This document shows positions 43,682 through 52,883 of a DNA stretch of 64,000 bases, in pieces. The stretch comes from SYOC01 sp964441775 (GTDB lineage: Bacteria > Desulfobacterota > Binatia > Bin18). Below the pieces are notes generated by a model that had not been told where the DNA came from, searched no databases, and was given only the letters and a program-made list of their open reading frames with translations. Where the stretch lies: the NCBI GenBank assembly GCA_964441775.1, contig CAYTVL010000002.1:194672-258671 (forward strand), read 5' to 3'. Each line of letters opens with the position of its first letter. Within the stretch, counting starts at the first letter, position 1. The translations under genes and the position numbers were made by a program.

Positions 43682-44866
43682 TCATTTTTCCGCGAAGAGA
43701 TATAAGTAGAGAAACTCAACCGTGCGCTGGTCGGGATTAACCTCAGGAAAATCATCCCCTGCACGAAAGGTAATCATGTTCGCTCCAGACACGACCCAGG
43801 TCGGATCAATGTGCACGACGTATTCACGCCAGCCTCTATTGTAGAGTAACAAGCGACCTGCCGGTTGTTGATTGACAAACACGTCGAGTGGATAACAGCG
43901 GAACGCTTTAGTTTGCCAGAATGGGTGCGCCGCCAGTCTGAGCGTATAGGCTTGAGCGGTGGAAAAAGGAACTTCTATACTCGCCTCACCGCGCCGTATC
44001 CAAGCCGTCGACTCATTGGTCTCGTGGCCCTTGCCGCCCCAGGCTCCATGAAACAGCACCGAGGAGAATGGCTCATTGAAGGACAAAGTAAACAGTGGTT
44101 CTCCCCTTGTGGTCAGCACGGACGGCAAGGCCAGACGGGTCGCGGGGAAGAAATAGAAAATTTGGTAGCAACCGAGTAGCCCCGCCCATACCAAGACATG
44201 GCGTCGGGAGAAGCTCAACATATCCGGGCGAGGCAAGGCCAAACACAGCCAGGCGCTGATCAGTAAAATAGTGCCCACTGCATCGCTCAGCCAATGATGC
44301 GCCATGTATAAGCGCTGCCAGGTGATCACGCTAACGAAGCCAGCGAGGACGAACGCCCCACCGAGTTTTGCCCAACCTGTCCAACGTTGCCGAACGAGCA
44401 AGAAGCCTAAGACGCCAGCGATGAGGACGGCGCCGGAGATGTGTCCGCTCGGGAAACTATTGCCTGTGGCCTGCAGAAGTAGCGCACTCGGTCGGGCGCG
44501 CTCGAAGGCGGTTTTTAGTAACTCGCTGAGGAATCCTCCCAGAGCGGCCACAAAGAAAGCGTGACGAGCCTCAGCCCAACGGCGCTCTACACAGAGCCAG
44601 GCGAGCGCCAAAAACCCTAAGGCTACAAACATAATGATGGGCCAGTGTTTGAGGAAGACGCCAAGATAGTCGAGCGTACAGGAGCGGTGCGCTTCCACCC
44701 AGTTATAAAAGGCGGTGTCGAGTGGTGTTAACGCAGAGAGAAAGACTAACTCAGTAAACGTCAGAATCAAGAAAAGGAGGGCGCCGTACCCCATGAGACG
44801 ATGCAGTAAACCTGTTGTTCGTGGCAAGGTGAGAGATTCAATAAGTGAAAGAGAAGTGGTGCGCAA
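43682..44866 (-). CDS. PAP2-family phosphatase with C-terminal extracytoplasmic domain
   Basis: A 394-residue membrane protein. The PAP2 catalytic motifs are seen in order: KTAFERARP, SFPSGH and TWQRLYMAHHWLSD. Six or so helices occupy residues 20-245. A further ~150 residues (about 245-394) are soluble, with beta-rich character and no recognised domain (EASIEVPFSTAQAYTL, GWREYVVHIDPTWV), and would face the periplasm. The start TTG 44866 lacks a ribosome-binding site, so it is uncertain. Likely substrates are undecaprenyl or other lipid phosphates linked to glycan export. It is 19 nt after mscS. Confidence 0.8.
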   Translation of the reverse strand: MRTTSLSLIESLTLPRTTGLLHRLMGYGALLFLILTFTELVFLSALTPLDTAFYNWVEAHRSCTLDYLGVFLKHWPIIMFVALGFLALAWLCVERRWAEARHAFFVAALGGFLSELLKTAFERARPSALLLQATGNSFPSGHISGAVLIAGVLGFLLVRQRWTGWAKLGGAFVLAGFVSVITWQRLYMAHHWLSDAVGTILLISAWLCLALPRPDMLSFSRRHVLVWAGLLGCYQIFYFFPATRLALPSVLTTRGEPLFTLSFNEPFSSVLFHGAWGGKGHETNESTAWIRRGEASIEVPFSTAQAYTLRLAAHPFWQTKAFRCYPLDVFVNQQPAGRLLLYNRGWREYVVHIDPTWVVSGANMITFRAGDDFPEVNPDQRTVEFLYLYLFAEK

Positions 44867-44885
44867 GGGGCGTAAAAAATCTTGG

Positions 44886-45710
44886 TTACAGCAATTGGAT
44901 GCCCTGGGCCGTGAAGGCGATTTTGATCCGTCGACGCAGCTCGCGGGCGATACGCCATTGTTTTGCTGGCGCGGTTCTCACTCGCAGGGTGAGTTTCATG
45001 CGGGACTCAGAAAAATCATCGATGCCGAGCACTTCGACTTCCCCAAGCAGGTCAGCGGCAAAATCGGGGTCCTCCCCTAGCATCTTCCCGACTTCGTTGA
45101 GACTGGCGATTGCCACCTCTATATCTGCCTGCAAAGAAATGCCGACGGAGACCACCGCGTAGGAAAACTCTTTTGTCTGATTTGTCACCCCGGTGATCGT
45201 GCCGTTTGGGATAACGTGCACACTGCCGTCGAAGTCCCGTAAGGTAATGATCCGCAGGGAGATCTGTTCAACTTGCCCCGCTTTATCGCCAATTTTTACA
45301 AAATCACCAACTCGAATTTGATCTTCCAATAACAGAAAGAAACCAGAGATCACATCTCGCACGAGATTTTGCGCGCCAAAACCAATAGCGAGGCCACCAA
45401 CCCCGGCGGCGGCGATGAGCGGAGCGACGTCGATACCGATTTCTCCGAAGATGAGGATGACCGTAACAATGCCCAACGTCGTCGTGGCGACGGTGCGGGC
45501 AATGTTGCTGAGAGTCTGCGCGCGTTTCTGTCTTTCCAGCGAGTGAGGAAGTCCGCTGAGAACCGGGCTCAAGCGTTCGGCTAGCAAACGGATCATGCGT
45601 AACAGCACCCCGGCTGTCGCTAAAATGATGACGACTCGTATCCCTGAAGAGACGAGCCGATCAGCGAAAAGATCAACTTTGGAGAAGAATGCGAAGGGAG
45701 CCAAGATCAC
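44886..45710 (-). CDS. MscS-family mechanosensitive ion channel
   Basis: A 274-residue channel of the small MscS type. Predicted helices lie at about residues 23-44 and 73-93, and the pore helix at 94-131 contains GVGGLAIGFGAQNLVRDVISG. The soluble beta domain has RVGDFVKIGDKAGQVEQI and HVIPNGTITGVTNQT. It opens under membrane tension during osmotic downshift. It starts with a GTG whose first base overlaps the GH57 stop, so the genes are likely cotranscribed. Confidence 0.9.
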   Translation of the reverse strand: MILAPFAFFSKVDLFADRLVSSGIRVVIILATAGVLLRMIRLLAERLSPVLSGLPHSLERQKRAQTLSNIARTVATTTLGIVTVILIFGEIGIDVAPLIAAAGVGGLAIGFGAQNLVRDVISGFFLLLEDQIRVGDFVKIGDKAGQVEQISLRIITLRDFDGSVHVIPNGTITGVTNQTKEFSYAVVSVGISLQADIEVAIASLNEVGKMLGEDPDFAADLLGEVEVLGIDDFSESRMKLTLRVRTAPAKQWRIARELRRRIKIAFTAQGIQLL

Positions 45711-47287
45711 TACCGATAGATTCGATAATCGAGCGTAGGGAAAATATTATCGCGCGCTTCAATTTCTCCGAGCCATTGTTCGTTCATCTCATCCGCGCAG
45801 AGCGCCTGATAGAGTCGGAGAAATCGTTGGAGATGCTGGGTAGTGCGTTGCGCGGCGTAGTGTTGCGCGGTTTGTTGCTGCATGAGAAACGCCCAATCGC
45901 TCGACTGCGCGAGCAGGAGTTCGCGCGCGGCTTGATTGAGCGCACGGTGCTGTAGCGCTGTGGGCAGGGAAAATCGCGCCGCAAGCTCGGTCATGTTGTC
46001 GGCAGCTTTGTGAAGATGACGGTAGATCCAGTCATTTTCACTCGACAACCACACCTCATTGTAGCCTCGATAGCCCCAGCTTGAAGCAGTCGGGGTCGCT
46101 ACTTGATTGGTAGGATACCGATCCAAATAATCGGAAGGAGTAATCAACTGGAAGCTCTGTTGAGCGTCTGCCGTTTTGCGAATGACCGAGTTCAGCCACT
46201 GTGGTCCTTCAAACCACCAGTGGCCAAAGAGTTCCGCGTCATAGGGTGCGAGGACGAGTGGAGGACGATCCATCCCTCCGGCAAGCCATGCAATCTGCTT
46301 TTCCCGGTTGAAAATAAAGTTCCCGGCATGCTCAGCCGCGCGTTCACTGGCAAGTCGTGGATCGTAGGGAATTTTCTGATCGGTTTTCCCGGTAATGCGA
46401 TAGTACTTGACGCCAACATTCACCCGCTCACCTGTTGGAGGTAGGTAGGGGCGAATGTACTCATAGTCGAGATCATAGCCGACGTCGCGATAGAAATCGC
46501 GATAGACAAAGTCTCCAGGATAACCTTCCACGGAACTCCACACTTGCTTGGAGGATTCCAGATCGCGCCCGAACGCCGCCACCCTACTCGGACAATACAG
46601 CGGTGCGTATACATTGTAGAATGGACGGGGCGTCGCGTACTGAATGGCGTGCGTGTCTACCAAGAAATACTGAATGCCGTGCTCTTTGAGAATCGTGTCC
46701 ACGCCGGGATAGTAGGCGCATTCCGGGAGCCAAAACCCGCGCGGGTCGCGTCCGAGAAAACGACGATATTCATCCACGCCCACCCGAATTTGCGCACGCA
46801 CCGCCTTCTCATTCACCTGCATGAGCGGCAGATAGCCGTGCGTAGCGGCGCAGCCGATAATTTCCAGCACTCCGAGTTCTTGAAACCGACGAAACGCTTG
46901 AATCAGATCCCGTCCATACTGCTCGACAAAAACCTCGCGCGAGTGTGAGAAGAGTTGTTCATACATCGCGGCGAGGCCAGAAAATGTTGGATCCGGTTGC
47001 GTGCGCGCCCGCTCTTTGCCCGCCAATTCAATGAGGCGCTCCAGACGGCGCAGATAACGTTCTTGTAACAGCGAGTCGCTCAACATGTTGAGCAGCGGCG
47101 GGGTGAGCGACATGGTGAGCCGGCAGGGAACATGATCGCGCACCAGTCCATCTAACATGTCGATTAGGGGGATATAGGTTTCGGTAATGGCTTCATACAG
47201 CCAGCTTTCTTCAAGAAATTCGTCGTATTCTGGATGGCGGACAAAGGGAAGATGGGTGTGGAGGACAAAGGAGAGAAAACCTTTCAT
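45710..47287 (-). CDS. GH57 1,4-alpha-glucan branching enzyme
   Basis: A 525-residue glycoside hydrolase family 57 protein. HTHLPFVRHPEYDEF opens the catalytic barrel, the nucleophile is Glu189 (FWLPECAYYPG) and the acid/base Asp350 (LAPYDAELFGHWWFEG). Both positions agree with those of characterised GH57 branching enzymes (183-184 and 353-354), and the DUF1957-like C-terminal helical part is present. It introduces alpha-1,6 branches into glycogen-like glucans. It overlaps the DUF4912 gene by 4 nt and mscS by 1 nt. Confidence 0.9.
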   Translation of the reverse strand: MKGFLSFVLHTHLPFVRHPEYDEFLEESWLYEAITETYIPLIDMLDGLVRDHVPCRLTMSLTPPLLNMLSDSLLQERYLRRLERLIELAGKERARTQPDPTFSGLAAMYEQLFSHSREVFVEQYGRDLIQAFRRFQELGVLEIIGCAATHGYLPLMQVNEKAVRAQIRVGVDEYRRFLGRDPRGFWLPECAYYPGVDTILKEHGIQYFLVDTHAIQYATPRPFYNVYAPLYCPSRVAAFGRDLESSKQVWSSVEGYPGDFVYRDFYRDVGYDLDYEYIRPYLPPTGERVNVGVKYYRITGKTDQKIPYDPRLASERAAEHAGNFIFNREKQIAWLAGGMDRPPLVLAPYDAELFGHWWFEGPQWLNSVIRKTADAQQSFQLITPSDYLDRYPTNQVATPTASSWGYRGYNEVWLSSENDWIYRHLHKAADNMTELAARFSLPTALQHRALNQAARELLLAQSSDWAFLMQQQTAQHYAAQRTTQHLQRFLRLYQALCADEMNEQWLGEIEARDNIFPTLDYRIYR

Positions 47288-48291
47288 TCGCGTTCCTTGT
47301 GCGTAGGAGGCAGAGCGGCAATCTTATGGCCTGCTCCCCATGAAAAAGGATGCTCCCTCGAAGACGAAGATGGCCATACCGCATTGTTATTTGGGGCAGG
47401 GTCATGAGCCGAGGCTTCATGAGCAAAAGCCGAACGGGGCATGTGACTCGTGAGCTGTGCGGTCGAGCGACGCTCAGGCGGCGTAAACCAACGGACGGTC
47501 CTGCTGAGAGAAACGGCGGAGCGCGGCGTTGTGACCACGTTAGAGCGGCCCAGCGACGCGAATTGTCCCGTGCCTGAGCGATAACCAATTTCCACGCAGT
47601 AGGCTGCTTCGGCTTGAGGAACTGCAAAATACCAATTAGTGGCGAACGGAGTAAGGTGGATATCCGTCACGTTCCACGCGTTCATGCCGTTAAATTCAAG
47701 ATAGGTGATATCGAAGACCCGCAGGATGAGCTGAGGATCGTTGTCGGTAAGCTGACTTTGCCCAGTGCTTAGGTGCGCCCCGCTGAAATCCCAGTACGTG
47801 TACAGCCAGTACGGGTCTCGCGCCAGCAGCACAATGCGGTTGTCGCTATACGAGGCTGGCAACGCTTCCGGTTCCGCGATGGCGACACCAGGCTGCGGTC
47901 CTAAAAAGAACTTACTTTCAGCCGCGGCTTGTCCCTCGCTTGAGGACATGGAATCGTTTTGGTCCGCTACACATTTGGTGACTATTTCCTCCTGTACCGG
48001 CGCAAGCGTATACGAATCAAACGCTCTCCCAGAGGCGGACCCCACAGGTGGAGGAATCGTCATCTTCTTGCTGCGCGATTTTGCTTCTTGCTTTTTTTCG
48101 CTTGAGAGCTGAGAAGAGGCAGCTAGGACAGGAGAAGGGCGCGGTAGGGCTCGAGACGTTGACGGAAGCGTCTGCGCCAGTTGCTTTATCAAGGCCTCTT
48201 TGCTCAGGCGACTCACGCCTTTAAGGCCGTGGTCTTTCGCGATGGCCAGTAGGGCTTTCCTTGTGTGTTTGGCGAGGTCTTCTTTCTGCAT
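47284..48291 (-). CDS. DUF4912 domain protein with Rho-like N-terminal region
   Basis: A 335-residue protein from ATG 48291, preceded by AAGGAAGGACGGG as ribosome-binding site. Residues 1-45 resemble the helical SAP/Rho N-terminal motif (KALLAIAKDHGLKGVSRLSKEALIKQL). A low-complexity linker follows, then the DUF4912 domain: LPASYSDNRIVLLARDPYWLYTYWDF and a beta-rich region to about residue 270. Proteins with DUF4912 are often encoded next to GH57 enzymes, as here, suggesting a role in glucan binding or storage, but this is unproven. It is first in the unit, with its own promoter. Confidence 0.8.
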   Translation of the reverse strand: MQKEDLAKHTRKALLAIAKDHGLKGVSRLSKEALIKQLAQTLPSTSRALPRPSPVLAASSQLSSEKKQEAKSRSKKMTIPPPVGSASGRAFDSYTLAPVQEEIVTKCVADQNDSMSSSEGQAAAESKFFLGPQPGVAIAEPEALPASYSDNRIVLLARDPYWLYTYWDFSGAHLSTGQSQLTDNDPQLILRVFDITYLEFNGMNAWNVTDIHLTPFATNWYFAVPQAEAAYCVEIGYRSGTGQFASLGRSNVVTTPRSAVSLSRTVRWFTPPERRSTAQLTSHMPRSAFAHEASAHDPAPNNNAVWPSSSSREHPFSWGAGHKIAALPPTHKERE

Positions 48292-48361
48292 CCCGTCCTT
48301 CCTTAATCCCACTACGTTCTTATCGCCACGTTACAGGAAATAAAAATTTATGACAGGCTCG

Positions 48362-48391
48362 ATGATACGAGGGGAAACTCCGAAGTGTCAA
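48362..48391 (-). promoter_or_regulatory. Sigma70-type promoter of the DUF4912/GH57/MscS/PAP2 unit
   Basis: On the minus strand TTGACA (48386-48391), an 18-nt spacer and TATCAT (48362-48367). The predicted start is about 48355, leaving a leader of about 64 nt before the ATG at 48291. Confidence 0.55.
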
Positions 48392-48435
48392 GGATGCTGT
48401 ATGTTTGCCCTGGTGAGGCTGTGTATTTTCTCTCT

Positions 48436-48464
48436 TGCTGAATGAAATGCTATGCTTTATAAAA
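48436..48464 (+). promoter_or_regulatory. Sigma70-type promoter of the DUF1329 gene
   Basis: TTGCTG (48436-48441), a 17-nt spacer and TATAAA (48459-48464) on the plus strand. The predicted start is about 48471, ~117 nt before the chosen ATG at 48588. It is divergent from the promoter at 48362-48391, with non-overlapping elements. Confidence 0.5.
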
Positions 48465-48587
48465 TACTGACAAGGGCAATACTGATACTAGTGAGTCACA
48501 CGAAACTCTCCGCTCTTTAGATTGCACCACCATACTATGGACGGATCACTCTCATTCACAAAAGCTGAGGGAAGGCGGGTTGCCAAC

Positions 48588-50063
48588 ATGGACTGGAATG
48601 TTTTCTGGCTGCTCATGACGCTGACATTTGGGTCGGTAATGGGCGAAGCGTTCGCAGCCGATTCCACAACAACTGTGCAACAGCGCACTTGGAAAACCGT
48701 CAACGAGCTGTCGCCTCAAGAGTTACAGGAAGTCGATTTGGCGACAAATGCGCCACGTTCTTCCGCTACGCCATATATCCCGGCTGAAGCGTATCCGTTC
48801 ACCGCGCCGTACACGGCTGAAGAAATGGGCTACCGTCTCATGGAGTTTACGCAACGACCGCGCTGGTCCTGTGTCTTTGCGAATCTGTGGGGGTCTATCA
48901 CCCCGCAAGGCGTACTGATGAATCCAGGAAAATCGGTCACGTTTATGAATTACTCCGAACCGATCGGCGCCCAGGCGGAATTCGTGCGGAAACCTGGTGA
49001 AGAAATGTACCGCTATCTCAATCAAAACGTTTCTCCCCCGGACGCCGAAGGGTCGCAACGGATGACGATCCGTTATCGCACAGACCAAACGTTCACCAAA
49101 AAAGAAGAGTCGTTCATGTACACGCCCACCATTCGACGGGTGCGGCACCAACCTCCTAACCGCCGACAAGATAAATTTCCCAATCAAGCGCAAACGGCGG
49201 ACGACTCGACAGGGCGCGACGCATGGGAATTTTCCTGGCGCTTGATCGGCGCTGACGTACTGCATCAGACCGTGCGATTTCCGGTGACGCGACCCACGAT
49301 CGTGATCGGCAACCAGAACGACGGCAGGCTCCGCGAAGTCAACGCGTCGGACCTCAAATTGATGGGAGACGCTTATCCTCATTATACGTCTGACGGCGGC
49401 GTGGAGTGCTACGTGGTGGAGGCGAAGGCGCGTGATGAGTGGATTCCCAATTATTACGCGCCCCGCATTCTGTACTGGCTGGAAAAACATTCTTTTTATC
49501 CGCTGCGGATTGAGCAATATGGGCGTGACGGTAAGCTGGCGTTTATTGAAGTGCGGTTGACAACAATGTTCAATCCAGCGCTGGGCGAACGAGGATACGG
49601 CCCCATGCTGATTACGTACTGGGATATTGCGTCGGATACGTTGACGTACAATGTGCGGGACAATCATCGCCTCAAACAGTGGACGGCTGAAGAGCAGAAA
49701 TTCTTTTTTAATCCTGATTTTATGCGGCGCCGGTGGTATCTCGACCTGACGGTGAAGAGCCAAATGGACGTGGCCGACCCCTCACAGTTCTATCTTCGTC
49801 CATCGTTGGAAGAACGTAAATTTCCCAACGAGCGCCCTCTGCAAATTCCTGCCGAGGTGGAGGCGCGCGTCCAGGCGCAGGATGCCGCTGGGCGTCTTGT
49901 ATTTGAGATGAACGCTCCATCGCCGGTCGCCATTGCTGTTGACCAACCACAAGCGCCGGTGCGAGTCGATCAAGCGCACGCTTCTGGAAGCATCACTGCT
50001 AGTGAAGCCGCCGACACGTACGTGCAACGCCGTGGACAAGAAATTTCTACGACGTTGCGTTGA
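48588..50063 (+). CDS. DUF1329 outer-membrane-associated protein
   Basis: A 491-residue secreted protein. The start is placed at ATG 48588, giving a classical signal peptide (DWNVFWLLMTLTFGSVMGEAFA, cleaved near AFA) with an AAGGCGGG-like ribosome-binding site; a TTG at 48522 and an ATG at 48537 would add non-signal residues. The mature part has the pattern of DUF1329, a beta-sheet fold related to the LolA/LolB lipoprotein-binding proteins, with SWRLIGADVL and FHPFFNPDFMRRRWYLDL-like segments near the end. The family is often found with hydrophobic-compound degradation genes. Ligand unknown. It is monocistronic, with its own promoter and terminator. Confidence 0.8.
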   Translation: MDWNVFWLLMTLTFGSVMGEAFAADSTTTVQQRTWKTVNELSPQELQEVDLATNAPRSSATPYIPAEAYPFTAPYTAEEMGYRLMEFTQRPRWSCVFANLWGSITPQGVLMNPGKSVTFMNYSEPIGAQAEFVRKPGEEMYRYLNQNVSPPDAEGSQRMTIRYRTDQTFTKKEESFMYTPTIRRVRHQPPNRRQDKFPNQAQTADDSTGRDAWEFSWRLIGADVLHQTVRFPVTRPTIVIGNQNDGRLREVNASDLKLMGDAYPHYTSDGGVECYVVEAKARDEWIPNYYAPRILYWLEKHSFYPLRIEQYGRDGKLAFIEVRLTTMFNPALGERGYGPMLITYWDIASDTLTYNVRDNHRLKQWTAEEQKFFFNPDFMRRRWYLDLTVKSQMDVADPSQFYLRPSLEERKFPNERPLQIPAEVEARVQAQDAAGRLVFEMNAPSPVAIAVDQPQAPVRVDQAHASGSITASEAADTYVQRRGQEISTTLR

Positions 50064-50110
50064 GCCAGTTGCGTTTCTCCGTGAAGTTCCGCCTCCTTTT
50101 GTGACGCTAG

Positions 50111-50177
50111 CCCGCTGATCTCTCCAACAAGAAAATTTTTCTCTTGGGGCAGACCAGCGGGGGGTTTTACTGTTTTT
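50111..50177 (+). terminator. Intrinsic-type terminator after the DUF1329 gene
   Basis: A stem CCCGCTG (50111-50117) pairs with CAGCGGG (50155-50161), enclosing a smaller CAAGAAAA/TTTTCTCTTG-like stem, followed by GTTTTACTGTTTTT. The stem and T-rich tract are typical of rho-independent terminators. Confidence 0.6.
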
Positions 50178-50259
50178 GTGCGCCTACACGAGACGAGCTA
50201 TACTGCCAAACGGGACGCGATAGAGCCACAAGTTAAGCCCAAAAAGGAAGAAAGAAGCC

Positions 50260-51012
50260 ATGAATTTCGATCTGCCTGCTGGCTTTCCTCGAAATGAATT
50301 TCAAGAATTTGGAAAGCTTGCGGCCTCGTTGTTTCCATCGGCCCTGAGCGACGAAGACCTCGATGATTCGCTTCAGAGACGATTGCATTTTCAAGGCTCG
50401 TGGCTGGCTGTCTGCTATCGCTACAGGGCGTGCGTTGAGCAGAACGCAGCGTTCAAGACCGCATTCGATAAGGCCATGAGCAGCGATCTTTGGTGTGAGT
50501 GGTCGGTGGACGAGGACCACAATTACGAACTCGAACAGTGCCTTTATAGCTTCTTTATGAATGCCCTATCGGTATTGGAGAGCTTCGGGTTTGGCCTGTA
50601 CTTCATCGGAGCTACGATAGATGCGCAGAACTTTCTAAAGATTAGTAAGCCGAAGACCATAACGCTTGAGACCACTCATACTGCATTTAAGGCTGCATTT
50701 CCAAATAGCTCAGTAACTGCCTATCTGACAACAATGGCTCAGGACCCTGGTTTCACTAGGATACACACGATCAGGAACCTATTAGCGCATCGACTCACGG
50801 GAAGGCGAAATATTCGTAGCGTTGGCTCCATCCATCCAGGCGGAACATATACTGAGAGAAGAGAGGACCTTTGGTACATACCTGGTCTAAACGAAGAGGT
50901 ATACTTCGATAAGCAGCTCATGCAGCGCCATCTCGACGATGTCACGCGACTTCTAACAGCATTGACTTCTGCATCTCTTGAATTCGTGAAGTCGCAGCGG
51001 AAATCACCCTAG
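50260..51012 (+). CDS. Hypothetical protein with HEPN-like Rx4H motif
   Basis: A 250-residue, mostly helical protein with a strong AAGGAAG ribosome-binding site. Arg172-Asn-Leu-Leu-Ala-His177 (RNLLAH) matches the Rx4-6H RNase motif of HEPN proteins, with a polar residue after Arg as expected. The upstream part carries a helix with Trp/Glu-rich character (LWCEWSVDEDHNYELEQC). No second conserved motif or partner gene of a known HEPN system (MNT, RloC) is adjacent. It lies at the start of an accessory patch with a PIN/RHH module, so a defence or toxin role is plausible but not shown. Confidence 0.6.
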   Translation: MNFDLPAGFPRNEFQEFGKLAASLFPSALSDEDLDDSLQRRLHFQGSWLAVCYRYRACVEQNAAFKTAFDKAMSSDLWCEWSVDEDHNYELEQCLYSFFMNALSVLESFGFGLYFIGATIDAQNFLKISKPKTITLETTHTAFKAAFPNSSVTAYLTTMAQDPGFTRIHTIRNLLAHRLTGRRNIRSVGSIHPGGTYTERREDLWYIPGLNEEVYFDKQLMQRHLDDVTRLLTALTSASLEFVKSQRKSP

Positions 51013-51173
51013 CAGCGCCTCAAACATCCGAACGAGGAAGGGCTTAACGATACACTGCTCGGTGGACTGGCTCCAGCGCTGACGCGCTTCCGCCAGCCGG
51101 TGAGCGTCACGTTAGGCTTCCCACACGCTAAAGGAACGTTGCCTTCTCTCACCGCCCTGTTTACCATGCCCAG

Positions 51174-51602
51174 GTGGCGACATCGCAAATTGTTATTGAT
51201 ACCAACGTCCTCGTAGCTGGACTGCGCTCAAGACGCGGAAGCGCATTTCGGTTGTTGACCTTGGTGAGCACAGGGCAGTTTGCTATTCACCTCTCCGTCC
51301 CCCTCGTCTTGGAATACGAAGAGGTGTTGCTGCGAGAATTGCCCCGCCTCCAAGTGACCAGAGAGGCGGTCGAGGATCTCATAGACTTCCATTGTTCCGT
51401 AGCGACGTGCCACCCGATCTTTTTTCTGTGGCGACCCTTTTTGCCGGACCCAGGAGACGATATGATCTTGGAACTCGCAGTCAAGGCCGGGTGTGAGTTT
51501 ATTGTGACCTACAATACACGGGACTTTACTGGAGTGGAACAGTTCGGCATACGCGTCATCGAGCCAGGAGCGTTCTTACAGCATATTGGAGTCTTGCCAT
51601 GA
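51174..51602 (+). CDS. PIN-domain toxin of a type II toxin-antitoxin pair
   Basis: A 142-residue PIN-domain protein of the COG1569 type, a predicted RNase. The first acidic residue is Asp9 (IVIDTNVLVAGL), with a second acidic cluster in DPGDDMILELA and a final one in VTYNTRDF. The GTG start at 51174 is poorly supported by its ribosome-binding site. The antitoxin gene follows and overlaps by 4 nt. Toxin-first order is less usual for type II modules, but occurs in PIN/RHH pairs. Confidence 0.85.
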   Translation: MATSQIVIDTNVLVAGLRSRRGSAFRLLTLVSTGQFAIHLSVPLVLEYEEVLLRELPRLQVTREAVEDLIDFHCSVATCHPIFFLWRPFLPDPGDDMILELAVKAGCEFIVTYNTRDFTGVEQFGIRVIEPGAFLQHIGVLP

Positions 51603-51844
51603 GTATACTAAGTGTCCAACTGCCAAACTCCTTGCAGACCCACCTGCAGGAACTCGCGGAACGGGAAGGGATTTCCGTTGAGCAGTTCATTGCCTCGGCA
51701 GTGGCGGAGAAGATGGCCGCCCTGATGACCGAATCTTACCTGGCGGAGCGTGCGCAACGAGGGAGCCGAGCGAAGTATGAGGCCGCCTTAGCGCAAGTGC
51801 CAGATGTAGAACCGGAGGAGTATGACCGACTTCCGTCTTCGTAG
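51599..51844 (+). CDS. Ribbon-helix-helix antitoxin, partner of the PIN toxin
   Basis: An 81-residue protein with an N-terminal ribbon-helix-helix DNA-binding fold (LSVQLPNSLQTHLQELAEREGISVEQF). The C-terminal part is Glu/Ala-rich and would wrap the toxin. The ATGA overlap with the toxin gene supports coupled synthesis. Such antitoxins repress their own operon. Confidence 0.82.
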   Translation: MSILSVQLPNSLQTHLQELAEREGISVEQFIASAVAEKMAALMTESYLAERAQRGSRAKYEAALAQVPDVEPEEYDRLPSS

Positions 51845-52094
51845 TCCTGCTGGGAGGGAAAGCCTAACACTGCGCGCCTCCAGCGGACGCGGTCCCCGTG
51901 GCGGATAGTGCTAAACCTGAAAGCGGAGGAGTCTGACAGTAGCGTATACATGGGGCCCCAGACTACAAGTGAAAAAACAGCGCTAAGCGGAAACTGGTGC
52001 GCACTCCTCCGTCGGAGGAGAAGAGGGGCGTTCTCTGTTGGTCTTGCCTAGAAGAGTTTGCGCGCTATACCTTGGACATACAGGAGCTGGCTCC

Positions 52095-52883
52095 ATGTAC
52101 CTTTTCTATACGCATGGGACAGGGGGTTCGCTTCAGGCGCAGCCTGAGATAGAGGAAGTCTTTGCCCCTCTGGGATACACCGTTACCCGAATCGAAGTCC
52201 CCTACCATGGGAATCTGATCGAATTAGCCACTAAACTCACGACCATGACGTTCGGGGATCTGTGTTTGCTGATTCATGACACCGCGAACAGACTCATCGA
52301 GCAGGCCAAGCGCTTCGCCCCAGAGGACTATGTCGTGGTTGGCGATTCACTCGGGGGACTCATTTCTGTGGTGGCGGCCCAGCGCGATCCCCGTATCAGT
52401 CACTGCATTTTGCTGGCGTGCAGCGGTGACATTTGTAACGCCGCGCTGCACATCGACGAAGTGTTCCCGGGGTTGGGTTCTTTGAGCGGCATCTTAAATC
52501 CTGCAGCCGCCGGGGGGTACAAAGTACAGGCGCACAAAGCGATCGCAGGGCAGTCAGATTTCCAGCAGGAGTTTGAGCTCGTGAACACTTTCCATCCCGA
52601 ACGGTTGGCCCGTCTCCGCCGCCTCCTTATCCTCGGCGATAAAGGAGACCCGGTGATGCGAGCAGGCGCCTGTCGGCACTTTGCAAAGGGGGTGAAAGAC
52701 AGCACCGTCATCATGGCCTACGACGAAGGGCGCCACCACACGATTGGAAAAGATGCGCTCCGGAAATATGCAGTACCCTTCTTACAGAACAAACCGCTCA
52801 CGGTGACAGACCGCATCCGTAAGCTCTTCTCGTCAGTGTGGAAGGTTCTTGGACAGCGTTTGCACAGCCGGAAGTCCCGGTAA
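52095..52883 (+). CDS. Alpha/beta hydrolase
   Basis: A 262-residue alpha/beta hydrolase from ATG 52095, with an AGGAGC ribosome-binding site 7 nt upstream; a TTG at 52038 would add 19 residues without homology. The nucleophile elbow is GDSLGG, with Asp in LGDKGDPVM and His in GRHHTIG completing a plausible triad. Short, cytoplasmic and without signal. The substrate is unknown. It stands apart from its neighbours, with nothing recognisable in 51845-52094. Confidence 0.82.
   Translation: MYLFYTHGTGGSLQAQPEIEEVFAPLGYTVTRIEVPYHGNLIELATKLTTMTFGDLCLLIHDTANRLIEQAKRFAPEDYVVVGDSLGGLISVVAAQRDPRISHCILLACSGDICNAALHIDEVFPGLGSLSGILNPAAAGGYKVQAHKAIAGQSDFQQEFELVNTFHPERLARLRRLLILGDKGDPVMRAGACRHFAKGVKDSTVIMAYDEGRHHTIGKDALRKYAVPFLQNKPLTVTDRIRKLFSSVWKVLGQRLHSRKSR

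Noticed and set aside
43677..43700. Hairpin TCTCTTC/GAAGAGA between convergent genes
   Set aside because: Stem of 7 bp without a T-run on either side; too weak to call a terminator.
48723..49763. 346-residue open frame on the minus strand
   Set aside because: It lies entirely within the DUF1329 gene on the other strand, and its Arg/His-rich composition has no family resemblance. It is a shadow of codon bias.
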